Both the position numbers and the translations under genes were made by a program. This document shows positions 44,498-54,009 of a stretch of 64,000 bases of DNA, piece by piece (position 1 is the first letter of the stretch; every line of letters starts with the position of its first letter). The notes beneath the pieces were generated by a model. The model was not told where the DNA came from. It saw nothing but the letters and a program-made list of their open reading frames with translations, and did no database searches. Origin of the DNA: Laspinema olomoucense D3b (lineage in GTDB: Bacteria > Cyanobacteriota > Cyanobacteriia > Cyanobacteriales > Laspinemataceae); NCBI RefSeq assembly GCF_025370785.1, contig NZ_JAMXFA010000020.1, forward strand, positions 61,636 through 125,635, in the 5' to 3' direction.

Positions 44498-46096
44498 ATG
44501 GGTGTTCAAACGGAATTTGAAGGCGATCGCATTGAGCGGTTTCGCCAATTGCAAAGTCAATTGCGCGATCGCTGGCAAACTATCGATGAGTTTGATCGCG
44601 GGGATAATGATATTTTAGTCGTTCCCTCCCTGTCTCTTGATAGGCGGGAATTGTTAAAAATTGACGGGGTACATCACTATGAAGAGCGGAATCTCTATTC
44701 CCTGATTCGGTTGAGAAACCCTCGCACTCGCCTGATTTATGTGACATCCCAACCCTTACATCCCACGATTGTCGAATATTATCTACAATTATTGCCCGGA
44801 ATTCCCTTTTCTCACGCTCGCGATCGCCTGTTGCTATTTTCGACTTACGATACCTCCCCGAAACCCCTAGCGCAAAAGATTTTAGAACGTCCCCGTCTAA
44901 TGGAGCGCATCCGGCAGGTTTTGCGCCGAGATAAATCCTACATGATTTGTTTTAATTCTACGGAGATTGAACGCGAGTTATCAGTCCAGTTAGACATTCC
45001 TTTACTGGGATTAAATCCGGAATTATTGGAGTGGGGTACAAAAAGCGGTTCTCGCCAAATCTTTGGGGAATGTAATATTCCCCATCCGCCGGGGAGTTTA
45101 TCAGTTTGGACAGTTCAAGAGTTGGCAGTTGCCACAGCAGACTTATTAGCGAAAGAACCCAATTTAAAGCGGATTGCCATCAAACTCAATGAAGGGTTTT
45201 CCGGGAAAGGAAATGCCATTTTAGAGGTAAACTCCCTCTATGAAATTGCACCGGAACAGCGGGTTTCTACCATTTGCGATCGCTTTGAAACCATGAACTT
45301 TCAAGCAGAGGAAGAAACTTGGGCTAATTTTTCCAGTCGCATTCCTGAATTAGGCGCAATTGTGGAAGCGTATATCGAAGGAGAGGACAAGCGATCGCCC
45401 AGTGTGCAAGGGCGAATTCTCCCTAATGGTGAGGTAGAAATTCTCTCCACCCATGACCAAATTCTCGGCGGTAGTGATCAGCAGATTTTCCTCGGTTGTC
45501 GGTTTCCCGCCGATGAAGGATATCGACTGCAAGCGCAGGAACTGGGGATGCGCGTGGGTCGAAATTTAGCCGCTAAAGGCGCATTAGAACGGTTTAGCGT
45601 GGATTTTTTAGCGGTTCAGCGTCAGGAGAACACTCATCCAATCTGGGATTTGTATGCGATCGAAATTAACCTTCGCAAAGGCGGCACAACTCATCCTTTT
45701 ATGGAACTCAAACTGTTAACCAATGGCCGGTATAATTTATCTACTGGATTATTTTATAGCCAAACCGGACGCCCTAAATATTATTTCGCCACGGATAATC
45801 TGCAAAAAGAGCGCTATCGAGGATTACTGCCGAATGATTTAATGGATATTATCGCTTTTCATCAACTTCATTTTGATAGCTGTACCGAAACCGGGACCTT
45901 ATTTCATTTAATGGGATGTCTTTCGGAGTTTGGTAAACTGGGATTAACTAGCATTGGTAATTCCCCCGAACAAGCTGAATCGATTTACAATCATGTGGTG
46001 AAAATTCTCAATAAAGAAACCGGAGGAAGTGGCACCGATGACGAGGGTATGTCTGCAATCACTCCGGCGATCGCCTCCCCGGGAAATTTACACTAA
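44498..46096 (+). CDS. PGM1-like ATP-grasp carboxylate-amine (peptide) ligase
   Basis: About 532 residues from ATG 44498; an in-frame GTG at 44441, with AGGGGA upstream, would add 19 residues. The N-terminal half (about 1-170) is an uncharacterised nucleotide-binding-like domain (RNPRTRLIYVTSQPLHPTIV). The ATP-grasp region follows: SGSRQIFGECNIPHPPGS, RIAIKLNEGFSGKGNA (nucleotide-binding Lys and Gly-rich loop), IVEAYIEGEDKRSPSVQG, and YAIEINLRKGGTTHPF (Mg/ATP Glu and Asn). This layout matches proteins related to the pheganomycin peptide ligase PGM1, which form amide bonds on peptides. The DUF711 gene follows after 14 bases, so the pair is an operon. Substrates are unknown. Confidence 0.8.
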   Translation: MGVQTEFEGDRIERFRQLQSQLRDRWQTIDEFDRGDNDILVVPSLSLDRRELLKIDGVHHYEERNLYSLIRLRNPRTRLIYVTSQPLHPTIVEYYLQLLPGIPFSHARDRLLLFSTYDTSPKPLAQKILERPRLMERIRQVLRRDKSYMICFNSTEIERELSVQLDIPLLGLNPELLEWGTKSGSRQIFGECNIPHPPGSLSVWTVQELAVATADLLAKEPNLKRIAIKLNEGFSGKGNAILEVNSLYEIAPEQRVSTICDRFETMNFQAEEETWANFSSRIPELGAIVEAYIEGEDKRSPSVQGRILPNGEVEILSTHDQILGGSDQQIFLGCRFPADEGYRLQAQELGMRVGRNLAAKGALERFSVDFLAVQRQENTHPIWDLYAIEINLRKGGTTHPFMELKLLTNGRYNLSTGLFYSQTGRPKYYFATDNLQKERYRGLLPNDLMDIIAFHQLHFDSCTETGTLFHLMGCLSEFGKLGLTSIGNSPEQAESIYNHVVKILNKETGGSGTDDEGMSAITPAIASPGNLH

Positions 46097-46110
46097 ACCA
46101 CCACAGGGTT

Positions 46111-47280
46111 ATGAAAATTAGAACCATCACCACCGGGATTTCCTTAGCATCTTCCACGGATAGCGCCCCTATTCAACAAGCCGCGCAATTTAACGCCCAA
46201 GCGCAACAAGAGTTAGAAACTCAAGGCTACGAAGTCCAAACCACCCGCATTTCTACCCAATCCTTTGAGCAGTATTTACCCGGATATACCCTCTTTGAAA
46301 TCCTGGACAATTTACAAAGACTCGAAGAGATTTGCCAAACGTTAAATTTGGATTTTTTTAATATCGGATATGCCAAAAGTCCGGAAATTATTTCGGTAAT
46401 TCCGGCAATTCTCAAAAGAACAGAAAAAATATTTTGTTCTAGTACAATTGGCAATGTCCAAGATGGAATTAATTTTGAAAGTCTGCAAGCCTCCGCGCAA
46501 ACCATTCACCGCATTTCCACGGAAACCATTAAGGGATTTGGCAACTTTCGCTTTTGCGCGGGTGCAAATTGTCCTCCAGGAATTCCCTTTTTCCCGGCAT
46601 CCTACCATGAAGGCAAGGCTAGTTTTTCCATTGGATTAGAATGTGCCGATTTACTCACTGAAGCCTTTTCTAAATCTAGGACTTTACTCGAAGCGGAAAC
46701 AAATTTAACGGAAATTTATGCAAAACATCTCATCAAACTAGAGGGAACTGCCGCTAAACTCGCCCAGGAATTTCAGATTTCCTATCAGGGAATAGACGCA
46801 TCCCTCGCCCCCTCCCTGGACAAAACTAATAGTATCGCCTACGCTTATGAACAATTAGAATTAGGTCAATTTGGGCATTCTGGAACCCTAGCCATTTCGG
46901 CCCTCATCACTCGGGTGATTAAAAAAATTCCCGTCAAATTATGTGGATACTCGGGCTTAATGTTGCCCGTTTGTGAAGATGTTGGACTGGCAAAACGCGC
47001 CAGTGATGGAAACTACAATTTAACCGATTTATTGTTATATTCTTCGGTTTGTGGCTGTGGATTAGATACGGTTCCTCTACCGGGAAATATCTCCATTGAA
47101 CAGATTGAAGCAATTTTACTCGATGTTGCCAGTTTAGCGATAAAATTAGATAAACCGCTATCAGCGCGATTATTTCCCATTCCTGGGAAACAAGCGGGAG
47201 AAATGACGGAGTTTAATTCTCCCTATTTAGTAGACGGCAAAATTTTCAACCCTCAACCCAGAATGAATCCATCCCGATAA
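46111..47280 (+). CDS. DUF711 (UPF0210) family protein
   Basis: 389 residues. The family-typical C-terminal half is clear: VCGCGLDTVPLPGN, KPLSARLFPIPGKQAGEMTE, and the middle FRFCAGANCPPGIPFFPASYH. These glycine/cysteine-rich blocks look like an enzyme active site related to glycyl-radical-like or metal-dependent folds, but the biochemical activity is not known to me. Tight coupling with the PGM1-like ligase (14-base gap) makes it a candidate partner in the same pathway. It converges on the 2OG-Fe dioxygenase gene. Confidence 0.82.
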   Translation: MKIRTITTGISLASSTDSAPIQQAAQFNAQAQQELETQGYEVQTTRISTQSFEQYLPGYTLFEILDNLQRLEEICQTLNLDFFNIGYAKSPEIISVIPAILKRTEKIFCSSTIGNVQDGINFESLQASAQTIHRISTETIKGFGNFRFCAGANCPPGIPFFPASYHEGKASFSIGLECADLLTEAFSKSRTLLEAETNLTEIYAKHLIKLEGTAAKLAQEFQISYQGIDASLAPSLDKTNSIAYAYEQLELGQFGHSGTLAISALITRVIKKIPVKLCGYSGLMLPVCEDVGLAKRASDGNYNLTDLLLYSSVCGCGLDTVPLPGNISIEQIEAILLDVASLAIKLDKPLSARLFPIPGKQAGEMTEFNSPYLVDGKIFNPQPRMNPSR

Positions 47281-47295
47281 ATTCTAAAGCGCATT

Positions 47296-47329
47296 AATGT
47301 AGGGGCGAATCGCGATTCGCCTCTACATT
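47296..47329. terminator. 17-bp palindrome between convergent genes
   Basis: AATGTAGGGGCGAATCG is followed directly by CGATTCGCCTCTACATT, a 17-bp stem with one G-U pair and essentially no loop. It lies in the 58-base gap between the DUF711 and dioxygenase stops. Similar GTAGGGGCGAATC palindromes are common in cyanobacterial genomes, so it may be a mobile palindromic repeat used as a terminator. Confidence 0.6.
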
Positions 47330-47338
47330 ATCGCTCGT

Positions 47339-48016
47339 TTACTCTTCAAAATCAACCAGTAAACTGGGGGAAGTGAGGACGAATACATCCCGAGTTCCTA
47401 CCCCTGCTTCTAGGGGTTTAATGGGGGTGGTGAAGTGGAAGAAATCGCGATCGTTGACGAGTAACAATTCACCGGGATAGAGCACCTTAGTAAACACAGG
47501 TTTTTCCCGACGTGCCATATACAGATGAGTACCTCCCCCTTGGATATTCTGGCGATCGCAAGAGAAAATTGCCACAAAATCCGCACCATCTTGATGAATC
47601 CCTTCCGGCGCAGGGTTCCCATAGTTTTTCGGGGAACAGGTAGTCCGGATTTGATGCACCCCGATTTCCACACCGGGTTTTAACTTGCAGTAATGACTCA
47701 CTTCCTGCACCAGTTTCTTAAACTCATACAGCGCAATCAGTTCCTCATCCAATTCCGCAAACTGCCGCTTCACACCCCCCACAACCGGATTATAATCCTT
47801 ACTCTGGTACAAATACCCATGAGGCAGGTGAATCAACTCATTTTCCCTCAGTTTAAACCGCGACAAGCGGCGCAATCTGTAGTTGCCTTTGATATAAGGG
47901 TCTAGGGGTAAATTGTTAAAAAACGGCTTAAATACATCCAGCACAATGGAGTCAATCTTTTCTAAAGCAAAGCTGATACCATAGTTCGTTTCCGGAGATT
48001 CCCGTAGTGTTTGCAT
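47339..48016 (-). CDS. 2OG-Fe(II) dioxygenase family protein (PF10014-type)
   Basis: 225 residues. The iron triad is visible: His and Asp in EGIHQDGADFVAIF and the distal His in DRDFFHFTTPI, with an Arg in GTRDVFVLTSP positioned to bind 2-oxoglutarate. The whole pattern (GGVKRQF, IRTTCSP, GGTHLYMA) fits the family of bacterial free-amino-acid hydroxylases such as isoleucine dioxygenase. It is convergent with the ligase/DUF711 operon and may act on the same amino acid or peptide product; that link is inference. Confidence 0.85.
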   Translation of the reverse strand: MQTLRESPETNYGISFALEKIDSIVLDVFKPFFNNLPLDPYIKGNYRLRRLSRFKLRENELIHLPHGYLYQSKDYNPVVGGVKRQFAELDEELIALYEFKKLVQEVSHYCKLKPGVEIGVHQIRTTCSPKNYGNPAPEGIHQDGADFVAIFSCDRQNIQGGGTHLYMARREKPVFTKVLYPGELLLVNDRDFFHFTTPIKPLEAGVGTRDVFVLTSPSLLVDFEE

Positions 48017-48331
48017 CGTAGTAACCCTCGGTTTGCGTTGATCCCCGATAAAGAATCTGCTTTTCTTCTCTATCTACTTCTAGTATAGACAAGTTTTATA
48101 AAAATGGGACTAAATTTCGGGCAATCTGTGCAAAGTTATGATAAAGTTGTGTGAGGTAAATGAGTATAAATTCTTGGCAATTTTAGGTAGAATATTCGGG
48201 ACTGTCTACCCAGATGTAGCCGCTAACGGGACTCATTCGAGACAGAATAACAGTTCCAGGGGGAAGGGTGATGCTGGATTCCAGGGTTAGTGGACTTGGG
48301 AGTGAATCGCTTAGGGATTTCCATAGAAAAA

Positions 48332-48400
48332 GTTCTGCATTAGAAGTTTTGCAGAATTGGAAAAGCCCCCCTTCTTAAGGGGGGTTGGGGGGATCTCTCC
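48332..48400 (-). repeat. hairpin pair, inverted copy of the GGAGAGATCCCCC element
   Basis: TTCTGCA/TGCAGAA (48333-48356) is followed by AAAAGCCCCCCTT-CTT-AAGGGGGG (48361-48384) and GGGGGGATCTCTCC. The second part is the reverse complement of the element at 2068-2107. The rest of 48017-48723 shows no complete gene. Confidence 0.6.
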
Positions 48401-48547
48401 TAGAAGATTTTATTTTTTGGAGTTCCCTTACAATGGTCTTGGCGTGATTGAGAGTTGCACCAATGGCAGCGATTAGGATAACGATTGACATTGCTGCCAC
48501 TTATTAAACATATTGGCAACCTGTAACGGAATGCGGCGACTTTAGGA

Positions 48548-48682
48548 ATGCTGGGACCACTGTTAGCAATTGGAGGTTATTTTACTACTGCCTTGCAATC
48601 TATGCAGGAATCTTTAGATATTTTAGAGCGTCTATCTTCCCCTGAAACGAACAAAATTAGTAAAATTATCGCGGAAAATTAG
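48548..48682 (+). pseudogene. 44-codon open frame, possible gene remnant
   Basis: It reads as a protein-like peptide with a hydrophobic start (MLGPLLAIGGYFTTALQSM) and an amphipathic end (ESLDILERLSSPE). The frame is closed 24 bases upstream by TAA. It is not recognised as a family. It may be a small membrane protein, a decayed gene beside the defence module, or chance. Confidence 0.25.
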
Positions 48683-48723
48683 AAAGAGGCAGAAGGATAA
48701 TATCGCATCAGGGGAAAAAGCCT

Positions 48724-49353
48724 TTAAACTCCATAATACTGCTTTAGATAATACAAAACTGCCCTACAAAACGGTTGATATTTTCCCTCGGTATCTTGCT
48801 GCTTAAAATCCTGAGCCACAAGCTGTGCTTCTTCCTCTGTCATTCCTATCCATACATCAAGGGCCTCAATTCTCATCTTTTTGAGGTCATACGCATTCAG
48901 TCCCAGAATATCAATCGTTGTTTCTGCTGCTACTTTTTTATCCGGAGCATTTGTCGGTAGAATTTCTCCACCCCCTGAGTATCTGAAAAACGCTTCACCA
49001 TTGTCGATGAGAGGGGAAACTTGAATGGGTTTATTTCCTCTTTTATGACCACAGTGATCCGGCCAATTTCCATCTCGACCGCAGGATGCCAGTAAATTGG
49101 CGTAATCTACTGATAACTCTACTTCAGTTTTGCTCTGAGGTTCTAAATGTTCAATGTGGCTCGTTTGTTTGTCAATCCGTTGGCAGCAGTAGCAGCAAAT
49201 ATACCCTTGTTCACGCAGCAATGCCTCGTGAGTCAAACGCTTTTCCGGATTTTGAAGATTTTTATAATTGCAATACTCGACCCCCAAAGGTTTTTGTTGC
49301 TCCTTCCATTCTGTAAACTCCGGGGGTTCATTTCCCTTTTGGATGTATTTCAT
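48724..49353 (-). CDS. PtuB-like HNH endonuclease (Septu-type, TIGR02646-like)
   Basis: 209 residues. A zinc-knuckle-like CCYCCQRI (about 54-61) precedes the HNH core SHIEHLEPQS (metal/catalytic His), YANLLASCG (Asn) and DHCGHKRGN. This layout is that of HNH proteins paired with AAA ATPases in Septu systems and in some retrons. Its ATG overlaps the stop of the ATPase gene by four bases (49350-49353), so the two are translationally coupled. In Septu the ATPase controls a nuclease that depletes phage or host DNA after infection. No reverse transcriptase is adjacent, so a stand-alone Septu-like module is more likely than a retron. Confidence 0.8.
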   Translation of the reverse strand: MKYIQKGNEPPEFTEWKEQQKPLGVEYCNYKNLQNPEKRLTHEALLREQGYICCYCCQRIDKQTSHIEHLEPQSKTEVELSVDYANLLASCGRDGNWPDHCGHKRGNKPIQVSPLIDNGEAFFRYSGGGEILPTNAPDKKVAAETTIDILGLNAYDLKKMRIEALDVWIGMTEEEAQLVAQDFKQQDTEGKYQPFCRAVLYYLKQYYGV

Positions 49354-50609
49354 CGATTCAGAATTTCTTTTCGGCGAATCAGTCCATCCGCTCGCACGAA
49401 GGTGGGATCGTCTTCTCCGACTCGTTCCGCAAGCTGTTGACGCAATTGGCGAGCGTTGTCTAATTCTCCCCTATCAATCACCCGAAAGAGTTGCTGAAAC
49501 TTTTCTTCGATTTCTGGGGGACGTTCGGGAGTCCCCATGAGGGTTTCCAGAATCCGATTGCTATCTTTGCCAAAGGACCGCAGGCGCTCAATGACGATTC
49601 CTTCCGGTGTCATTTTTAAAAGCTGGACCCATTCCACATCACTAATCACTTGGGGAGAATGAGTGGTGACGATAAACTGGCAGTTGGGAAAGGTTCGGGT
49701 TAAGGCGGGAATAATTCCCCGTTGCCACTGGGGATAAAGATGTAATTCGATTTCATCAATGATGACGACTCCGCTACCCTGGAGGGGATTTTGCTGGGGG
49801 TTAGGGTTGGCGATCGCCAAGCGTCTTGCTAAATCCCCAATTAATGCCAATAAGCATTTTTCTCCGTCAGAAAGTTGGCTGACACTGAGTTCTTGTCCCT
49901 GTTTGGTGAGGGTCATTCGCAAGGGCGATCGCTGAATTCTCAAGTCTTGAATATCCCCCAATATCCCGGAAATGCCTTGTCTGACTGCTTCTAACTGGCG
50001 ATCGCGATAATCAATCGACTCCCCCCAGAGTCGTTGTTCATTTTCTAAATCTTCCCGTTGGCGAAACCATTCAAAAAACCGTCTAAAATTGATGGTTCCT
50101 CCGGTAAGTGCTTCGTCATAAGTTGCGATCGGCTCAAACAGATGCTTTTTCCGAATTCGTAAGGGAATATCCAAGACTGCACGATTGGTCGGATAGTAGG
50201 CAATCACAGGTAAAGCTGCATGGGGATTTTCTTCTAAACTTTCGTGAATTTCTCCAACCAGTTGCCTTAATTGCACCAAATCACTGCTCGTTTCTTTGCT
50301 GCGCCCGGTTCGCGTTTTCGTTCGTGACCATTTGACAGTTTGCTCGGGATGATTGATTCTAATCGTAATTTCAGCATGAGTTTCTTTCGCCCCATTTTTA
50401 ATATCTTCTTCCCTAAAAAGCTGTCCCGAAGTTTGCGGGTTTTGAAGTCGCGCCGGAAGCCAGGATAAAAGTATAGCTAAACAATCCAAAATACTGGATT
50501 TTCCCACTCCATTCGCGCCAATAAATACGATAGGCTCAGAGGGAGCAAACTCTAAGTTTAAAGTTTCAATGCCTCGAAATGAATTGATGATTAAACGTTC
50601 AATTTTCAT
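49350..50609 (-). CDS. PtuA-like AAA/SMC-type ATPase (Septu-type)
   Basis: 419 residues, an OLD/RecF-like ABC-type ATPase. FIGANGVGKSSILD (about 31-44) is Walker A, LSVSQLSDGEKCLLALIGDL the signature helix, VVIIDEIELHLYPQWQ Walker B with the catalytic Glu, and FIVTTHSPQVISDVE the switch His. The first gene of the pair on the minus strand, with the HNH gene overlapping its stop codon. At 419 residues it is shorter than the Septu PtuA proteins I know of. Anti-phage defence is inferred from the gene pair, not demonstrated by this sequence. Confidence 0.85.
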   Translation of the reverse strand: MKIERLIINSFRGIETLNLEFAPSEPIVFIGANGVGKSSILDCLAILLSWLPARLQNPQTSGQLFREEDIKNGAKETHAEITIRINHPEQTVKWSRTKTRTGRSKETSSDLVQLRQLVGEIHESLEENPHAALPVIAYYPTNRAVLDIPLRIRKKHLFEPIATYDEALTGGTINFRRFFEWFRQREDLENEQRLWGESIDYRDRQLEAVRQGISGILGDIQDLRIQRSPLRMTLTKQGQELSVSQLSDGEKCLLALIGDLARRLAIANPNPQQNPLQGSGVVIIDEIELHLYPQWQRGIIPALTRTFPNCQFIVTTHSPQVISDVEWVQLLKMTPEGIVIERLRSFGKDSNRILETLMGTPERPPEIEEKFQQLFRVIDRGELDNARQLRQQLAERVGEDDPTFVRADGLIRRKEILNR

Positions 50610-50720
50610 TTATATTTTCCAAATTTTATAACATGGAAACTATTTCAAACCGTGAAGAATATAAAAATACTTGTCTTCCCACCTGTCCGAAAATGCCAAT
50701 TTTTATGGGGGAATAATATT

Positions 50721-52523
50721 TTAAACGATTGGAGGGATATAGCGTAATAGCATTTCATCTAACACTTCTAACTGAATGGGTTTGCTTAAATAATCTGTTG
50801 CGCCTGCGGCTAGACAGCGTTCGCGATCGCCTGACATTGCCATTGCAGTTACCACAACTACTGGCAAATATTGCACATTCTGGTTTTTGCGTAACTCTTC
50901 GACTAATTGCAACCCCATCGCCAGATGAGCAAACTGGACATCTAACAAAATTAAATAGGGGTCAAAGGAAGCTATTTCTTCGAGAAAATTGGCGCTGTAA
51001 CCAATCAATTTGACATGATGTCCTACCGCTTGTAAATAGTCTTGTAACAATAACGTGCTGGAACCATCATAATCCACGATTAAAATCCGACCTTTGCGAT
51101 CGCCCGCTTCGGGAATGACAATTGCCGGAAGCTCATCACTAGCCGGAGTTGGAATATATCCCGGAGGCGGATCGGGCAGAATAATCGTAAATCGACTCCC
51201 CACCCCCAAGGTAGAACTGACGAGTACATCCCCCCCATGCAACTGCGCTAAATCTCGCGTCAAGGCTAATCCTAATCCTGTCCCTTGGATGTTATGGTTC
51301 AGTTCATTATCCAGTTGCCGAAACGGGTCAAATACTAGGGGCAAATGTTCTTCACAAATACCGATTCCCGTATCTGTAACGGTAAATCCAATTCCCCCAG
51401 GCTGTTTTTCTACAATTAATGAAACTTCCCCTTTTGGGGTAAACTTAATCGCATTGGAGAGCAGATTGAGCAGCATTTGTTTGAGACGACGTTCATCGGC
51501 AATGCAAATTCGCATTTTCGGGTCAATTCTACTCGTCACTCTCAATCCTTTGTCCACCGCCCGTTCCTGCATCACTTTGAGGCAATATTTACATAAGTCC
51601 GCAACGGGTATTTCACTAAATTTTAATTCTTCTTTACCGGCTTCGACTTTGGATAAATCTAAAATATCATTAATGAGTTCTAATAAATGGTCGCCACTGC
51701 TTTTAATGCGGCTGACATATTCTTTTTGTTTAGGATTAAGAGTTCCAAATATTTCTCTTTGCAACATTTGAGACAGCCCTAAAATAGAATTTAAGGGCGT
51801 TCTAATTTCATGACTCATTTGAGCCAAAAATTCACTTTTGGCTCGATTTCTCGCTTCAGCAATATCCCGAGCCCGGGCAACAGCTTCGGCTTGTTTATGT
51901 TGAGTAATATCGGTGATGGCGGCGACGACTCCATCCATTCGCCCGAAGCGATCGTATAAGGGGGCGGCATTAATTGAGACAAAAATCTGACTACCATCTC
52001 GACGGGCGATCGCATACTCCATTTCATAAGCAGGTCGTCCTTTTTGCATCACCTGCAAAAACGGCAGTTGATTTTCAGGTAAACCCCGCGCATCTAACGG
52101 TTGAATTTGCCAAATCGGTTCATTGTATCGACATCCGATAATCTCTTGCCGAGGCAGTCCTAAATGCTTTTGTGCTGCTGCATTAGTCAGGGTGATCCGC
52201 CCGGTACTATCAAAGACTAAAATTCCATCAGCGTTCGTTTCAATAATTGCATCGAGTCGCCTTTCGTTGAGTTCTAGCTCTTTTTTAGACTGATGAATTT
52301 CTGAGGTATAGCGGACGATCGCATAGTACAGCATAATCGCCACAACGCTCACATAAATGCAACCCTTAATGGTTTGCAGATGAGTTATGTTTTCGACCCC
52401 AGGTTGCCCAAATAGAAAGGCTATCACGCGATCGGACCCGACAATCCATAAGGCACTGATCACTAGATAAATACTGACGATTCGACGGGGAGATAGCTTC
52501 ATGATGATTCGCCATTGTCTCAT
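50721..52523 (-). CDS. membrane hybrid histidine kinase (PAS-HisKA-HATPase-REC)
   Basis: 600 residues. Two N-terminal transmembrane helices (about 14-36 and 55-72), a coiled coil, a PAS domain (about 82-215), HisKA with [12 protein letters not shown] (His238), HATPase (NLLSNAIKF, VTDTGIGI, GTGLGLAL), and a C-terminal receiver (RILIVDYDGSS, then LLDVQ with the phospho-accepting Asp and DYLSKPI). There is no separate output domain; phosphotransfer to another regulator is expected. ATG 52502 (MKLSPRR) is an alternative start. It lies next to the defence module without evident operon linkage. Confidence 0.9.
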   Translation of the reverse strand: MRQWRIIMKLSPRRIVSIYLVISALWIVGSDRVIAFLFGQPGVENITHLQTIKGCIYVSVVAIMLYYAIVRYTSEIHQSKKELELNERRLDAIIETNADGILVFDSTGRITLTNAAAQKHLGLPRQEIIGCRYNEPIWQIQPLDARGLPENQLPFLQVMQKGRPAYEMEYAIARRDGSQIFVSINAAPLYDRFGRMDGVVAAITDITQHKQAEAVARARDIAEARNRAKSEFLAQMSHEIRTPLNSILGLSQMLQREIFGTLNPKQKEYVSRIKSSGDHLLELINDILDLSKVEAGKEELKFSEIPVADLCKYCLKVMQERAVDKGLRVTSRIDPKMRICIADERRLKQMLLNLLSNAIKFTPKGEVSLIVEKQPGGIGFTVTDTGIGICEEHLPLVFDPFRQLDNELNHNIQGTGLGLALTRDLAQLHGGDVLVSSTLGVGSRFTIILPDPPPGYIPTPASDELPAIVIPEAGDRKGRILIVDYDGSSTLLLQDYLQAVGHHVKLIGYSANFLEEIASFDPYLILLDVQFAHLAMGLQLVEELRKNQNVQYLPVVVVTAMAMSGDRERCLAAGATDYLSKPIQLEVLDEMLLRYIPPIV

Positions 52524-52878
52524 CTTAGTCTGCCTGTTAATTTTCTCTTACTCGCTGAGTCTTAACCCCGATCAACTCTTAGGGTTAAATTCTCCCGGCA
52601 AGCTTTTATGGATTGAGGTATAATTTACACTAAAATAAACAAGAACGCTACAACTCAGAGGAAAAAAGCAGTCACAGGGGATCAACCTCCAAACAATTTC
52701 CGCTCTAGTAAAAACCGACTCGGCTAAGTCTGGTCCTCTCCCCGGTGTCTTGGAGACGGTTAGGGTGGGGTTCCGGGACCTGAACCGAGACAAAACAAAA
52801 ATTCATTCCCCTGTCTTCTTCGTCTGAGTTAGGACGGGGTTTAACGTGGATAGCGAATCCTAATCGGGTTTCCCTCTC
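52524..52878. other. intergenic region with a diverged 45-bp repeat copy
   Basis: GGTCCTCTCC at 52732 through GGTTAGGGTGGGGTTCC (to 52773) is a degraded copy of the unit at 6246-6289; its palindromic centre is no longer matched. Nothing else was recognised in the gap. Confidence 0.5.
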
Positions 52879-54009
52879 TTAGACTGAGGAAGTCGGATGC
52901 TGTGCCAAACTGGACTCCTCAGCAGTGGAATTCGGAGCGATCGCCTGGGGAGTCCCCACAGCTTCTGCCCGGAGTTTCGGTTTTAAATATAAATTTTCCA
53001 CTAATGCAGCCGCCCCGGCAACCCAAGGCGGAACGATTAAGGCACCGACAATTCCCAACACTTGAACCCCACCAATCACCGAGAGTAACTGATAAAGGGG
53101 ATGCACTCCTACAGAAGACCCCACTAATAACGGATCCAAAACATAAGTTTCCACATTTTGGATCACCGCAAATAAAATTAACACCGACAGGAACAACCAT
53201 CCTCCTTGAGACACCGCCACAATCAGCGCCGGAATTGCCCCCAAAATTGGCCCTAAAAAGGGAATTAAATTTGTGACTCCGGCGATCGCCCCCAAACCCA
53301 ACGCAAACTCCCCTAATCCTAAAGCACTCAATCCCACACTGGTTGCCACTGCCAACACTGCCGAAACCAACACTCGCCCGCGAAGATATCCCCCCATCCG
53401 TTGACTAATCGGCATTACCTGAGTCTCTAAACGCTCATCCCAAGGTTTCGGAAATAGCTGAACCAAACTTTTAATTAAACTGTGACTATCCGCCACCATA
53501 TAACCGGAAATAAAGATAGATAAAATCAGCGTTACCACACCGCCAAGTAACCCTCTAGTTAATCCATAAGAACGGAGTACCAGTTGTTGAGTTGAGCGAA
53601 TTCCCCAAGTCGTTAAAGATTGGGTATCAAAGAACTGCCGTATAAACTCCGGGGAGGTATTACTCCGTCGGGCGGCCAAATCTTCAGCCATTAATCGCAA
53701 TGTTTCTAAATAAGAGGGAAGTTGACTAATTAACTCCTGAATTTGATCCAAGGCGGTGGGTCCGATTAATAAGACGACCCCTGTTAACCCTCCAATCAGG
53801 GCGAGGTAAGTAATAATTGTGGCAATCCAGCGGGGAATATGCCATTTTTCCGCCCAATTCACCACGGGAGAGATGGAAGCGGCAAGCACGACAGAAACCA
53901 TCAGGGTAATGAGCAAACTGCGCAGTTGCCAGAGCAATATCACCAGTAAACCCAGGGTTAAAATGAGCACCAGGGTTGTGAGAGAAATTTTAATGCGCGA
54001 GGGGGACAT
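52879..54009 (-). CDS. AI-2E family transporter (PF01594 membrane protein)
   Basis: 376 residues with about seven to eight hydrophobic helices. The first pair (about 8-45) gives way to a soluble stretch (85-140), then a helical bundle with GLGAIAGVTNLIPFLGPILG and the QNVETYVLDPLLVG block typical of this family. It is named for the E. coli autoinducer-2 exporter, but most members have unrelated or unknown transport roles. The C-terminal tail (about 345-376) is hydrophilic. It stands alone on the minus strand. Confidence 0.85.
   Translation of the reverse strand: MSPSRIKISLTTLVLILTLGLLVILLWQLRSLLITLMVSVVLAASISPVVNWAEKWHIPRWIATIITYLALIGGLTGVVLLIGPTALDQIQELISQLPSYLETLRLMAEDLAARRSNTSPEFIRQFFDTQSLTTWGIRSTQQLVLRSYGLTRGLLGGVVTLILSIFISGYMVADSHSLIKSLVQLFPKPWDERLETQVMPISQRMGGYLRGRVLVSAVLAVATSVGLSALGLGEFALGLGAIAGVTNLIPFLGPILGAIPALIVAVSQGGWLFLSVLILFAVIQNVETYVLDPLLVGSSVGVHPLYQLLSVIGGVQVLGIVGALIVPPWVAGAAALVENLYLKPKLRAEAVGTPQAIAPNSTAEESSLAQHPTSSV

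Noticed and set aside
48724..50609. Retron
   Set aside because: No reverse transcriptase or msr/msd-like inverted repeats were seen near the ATPase/HNH pair.
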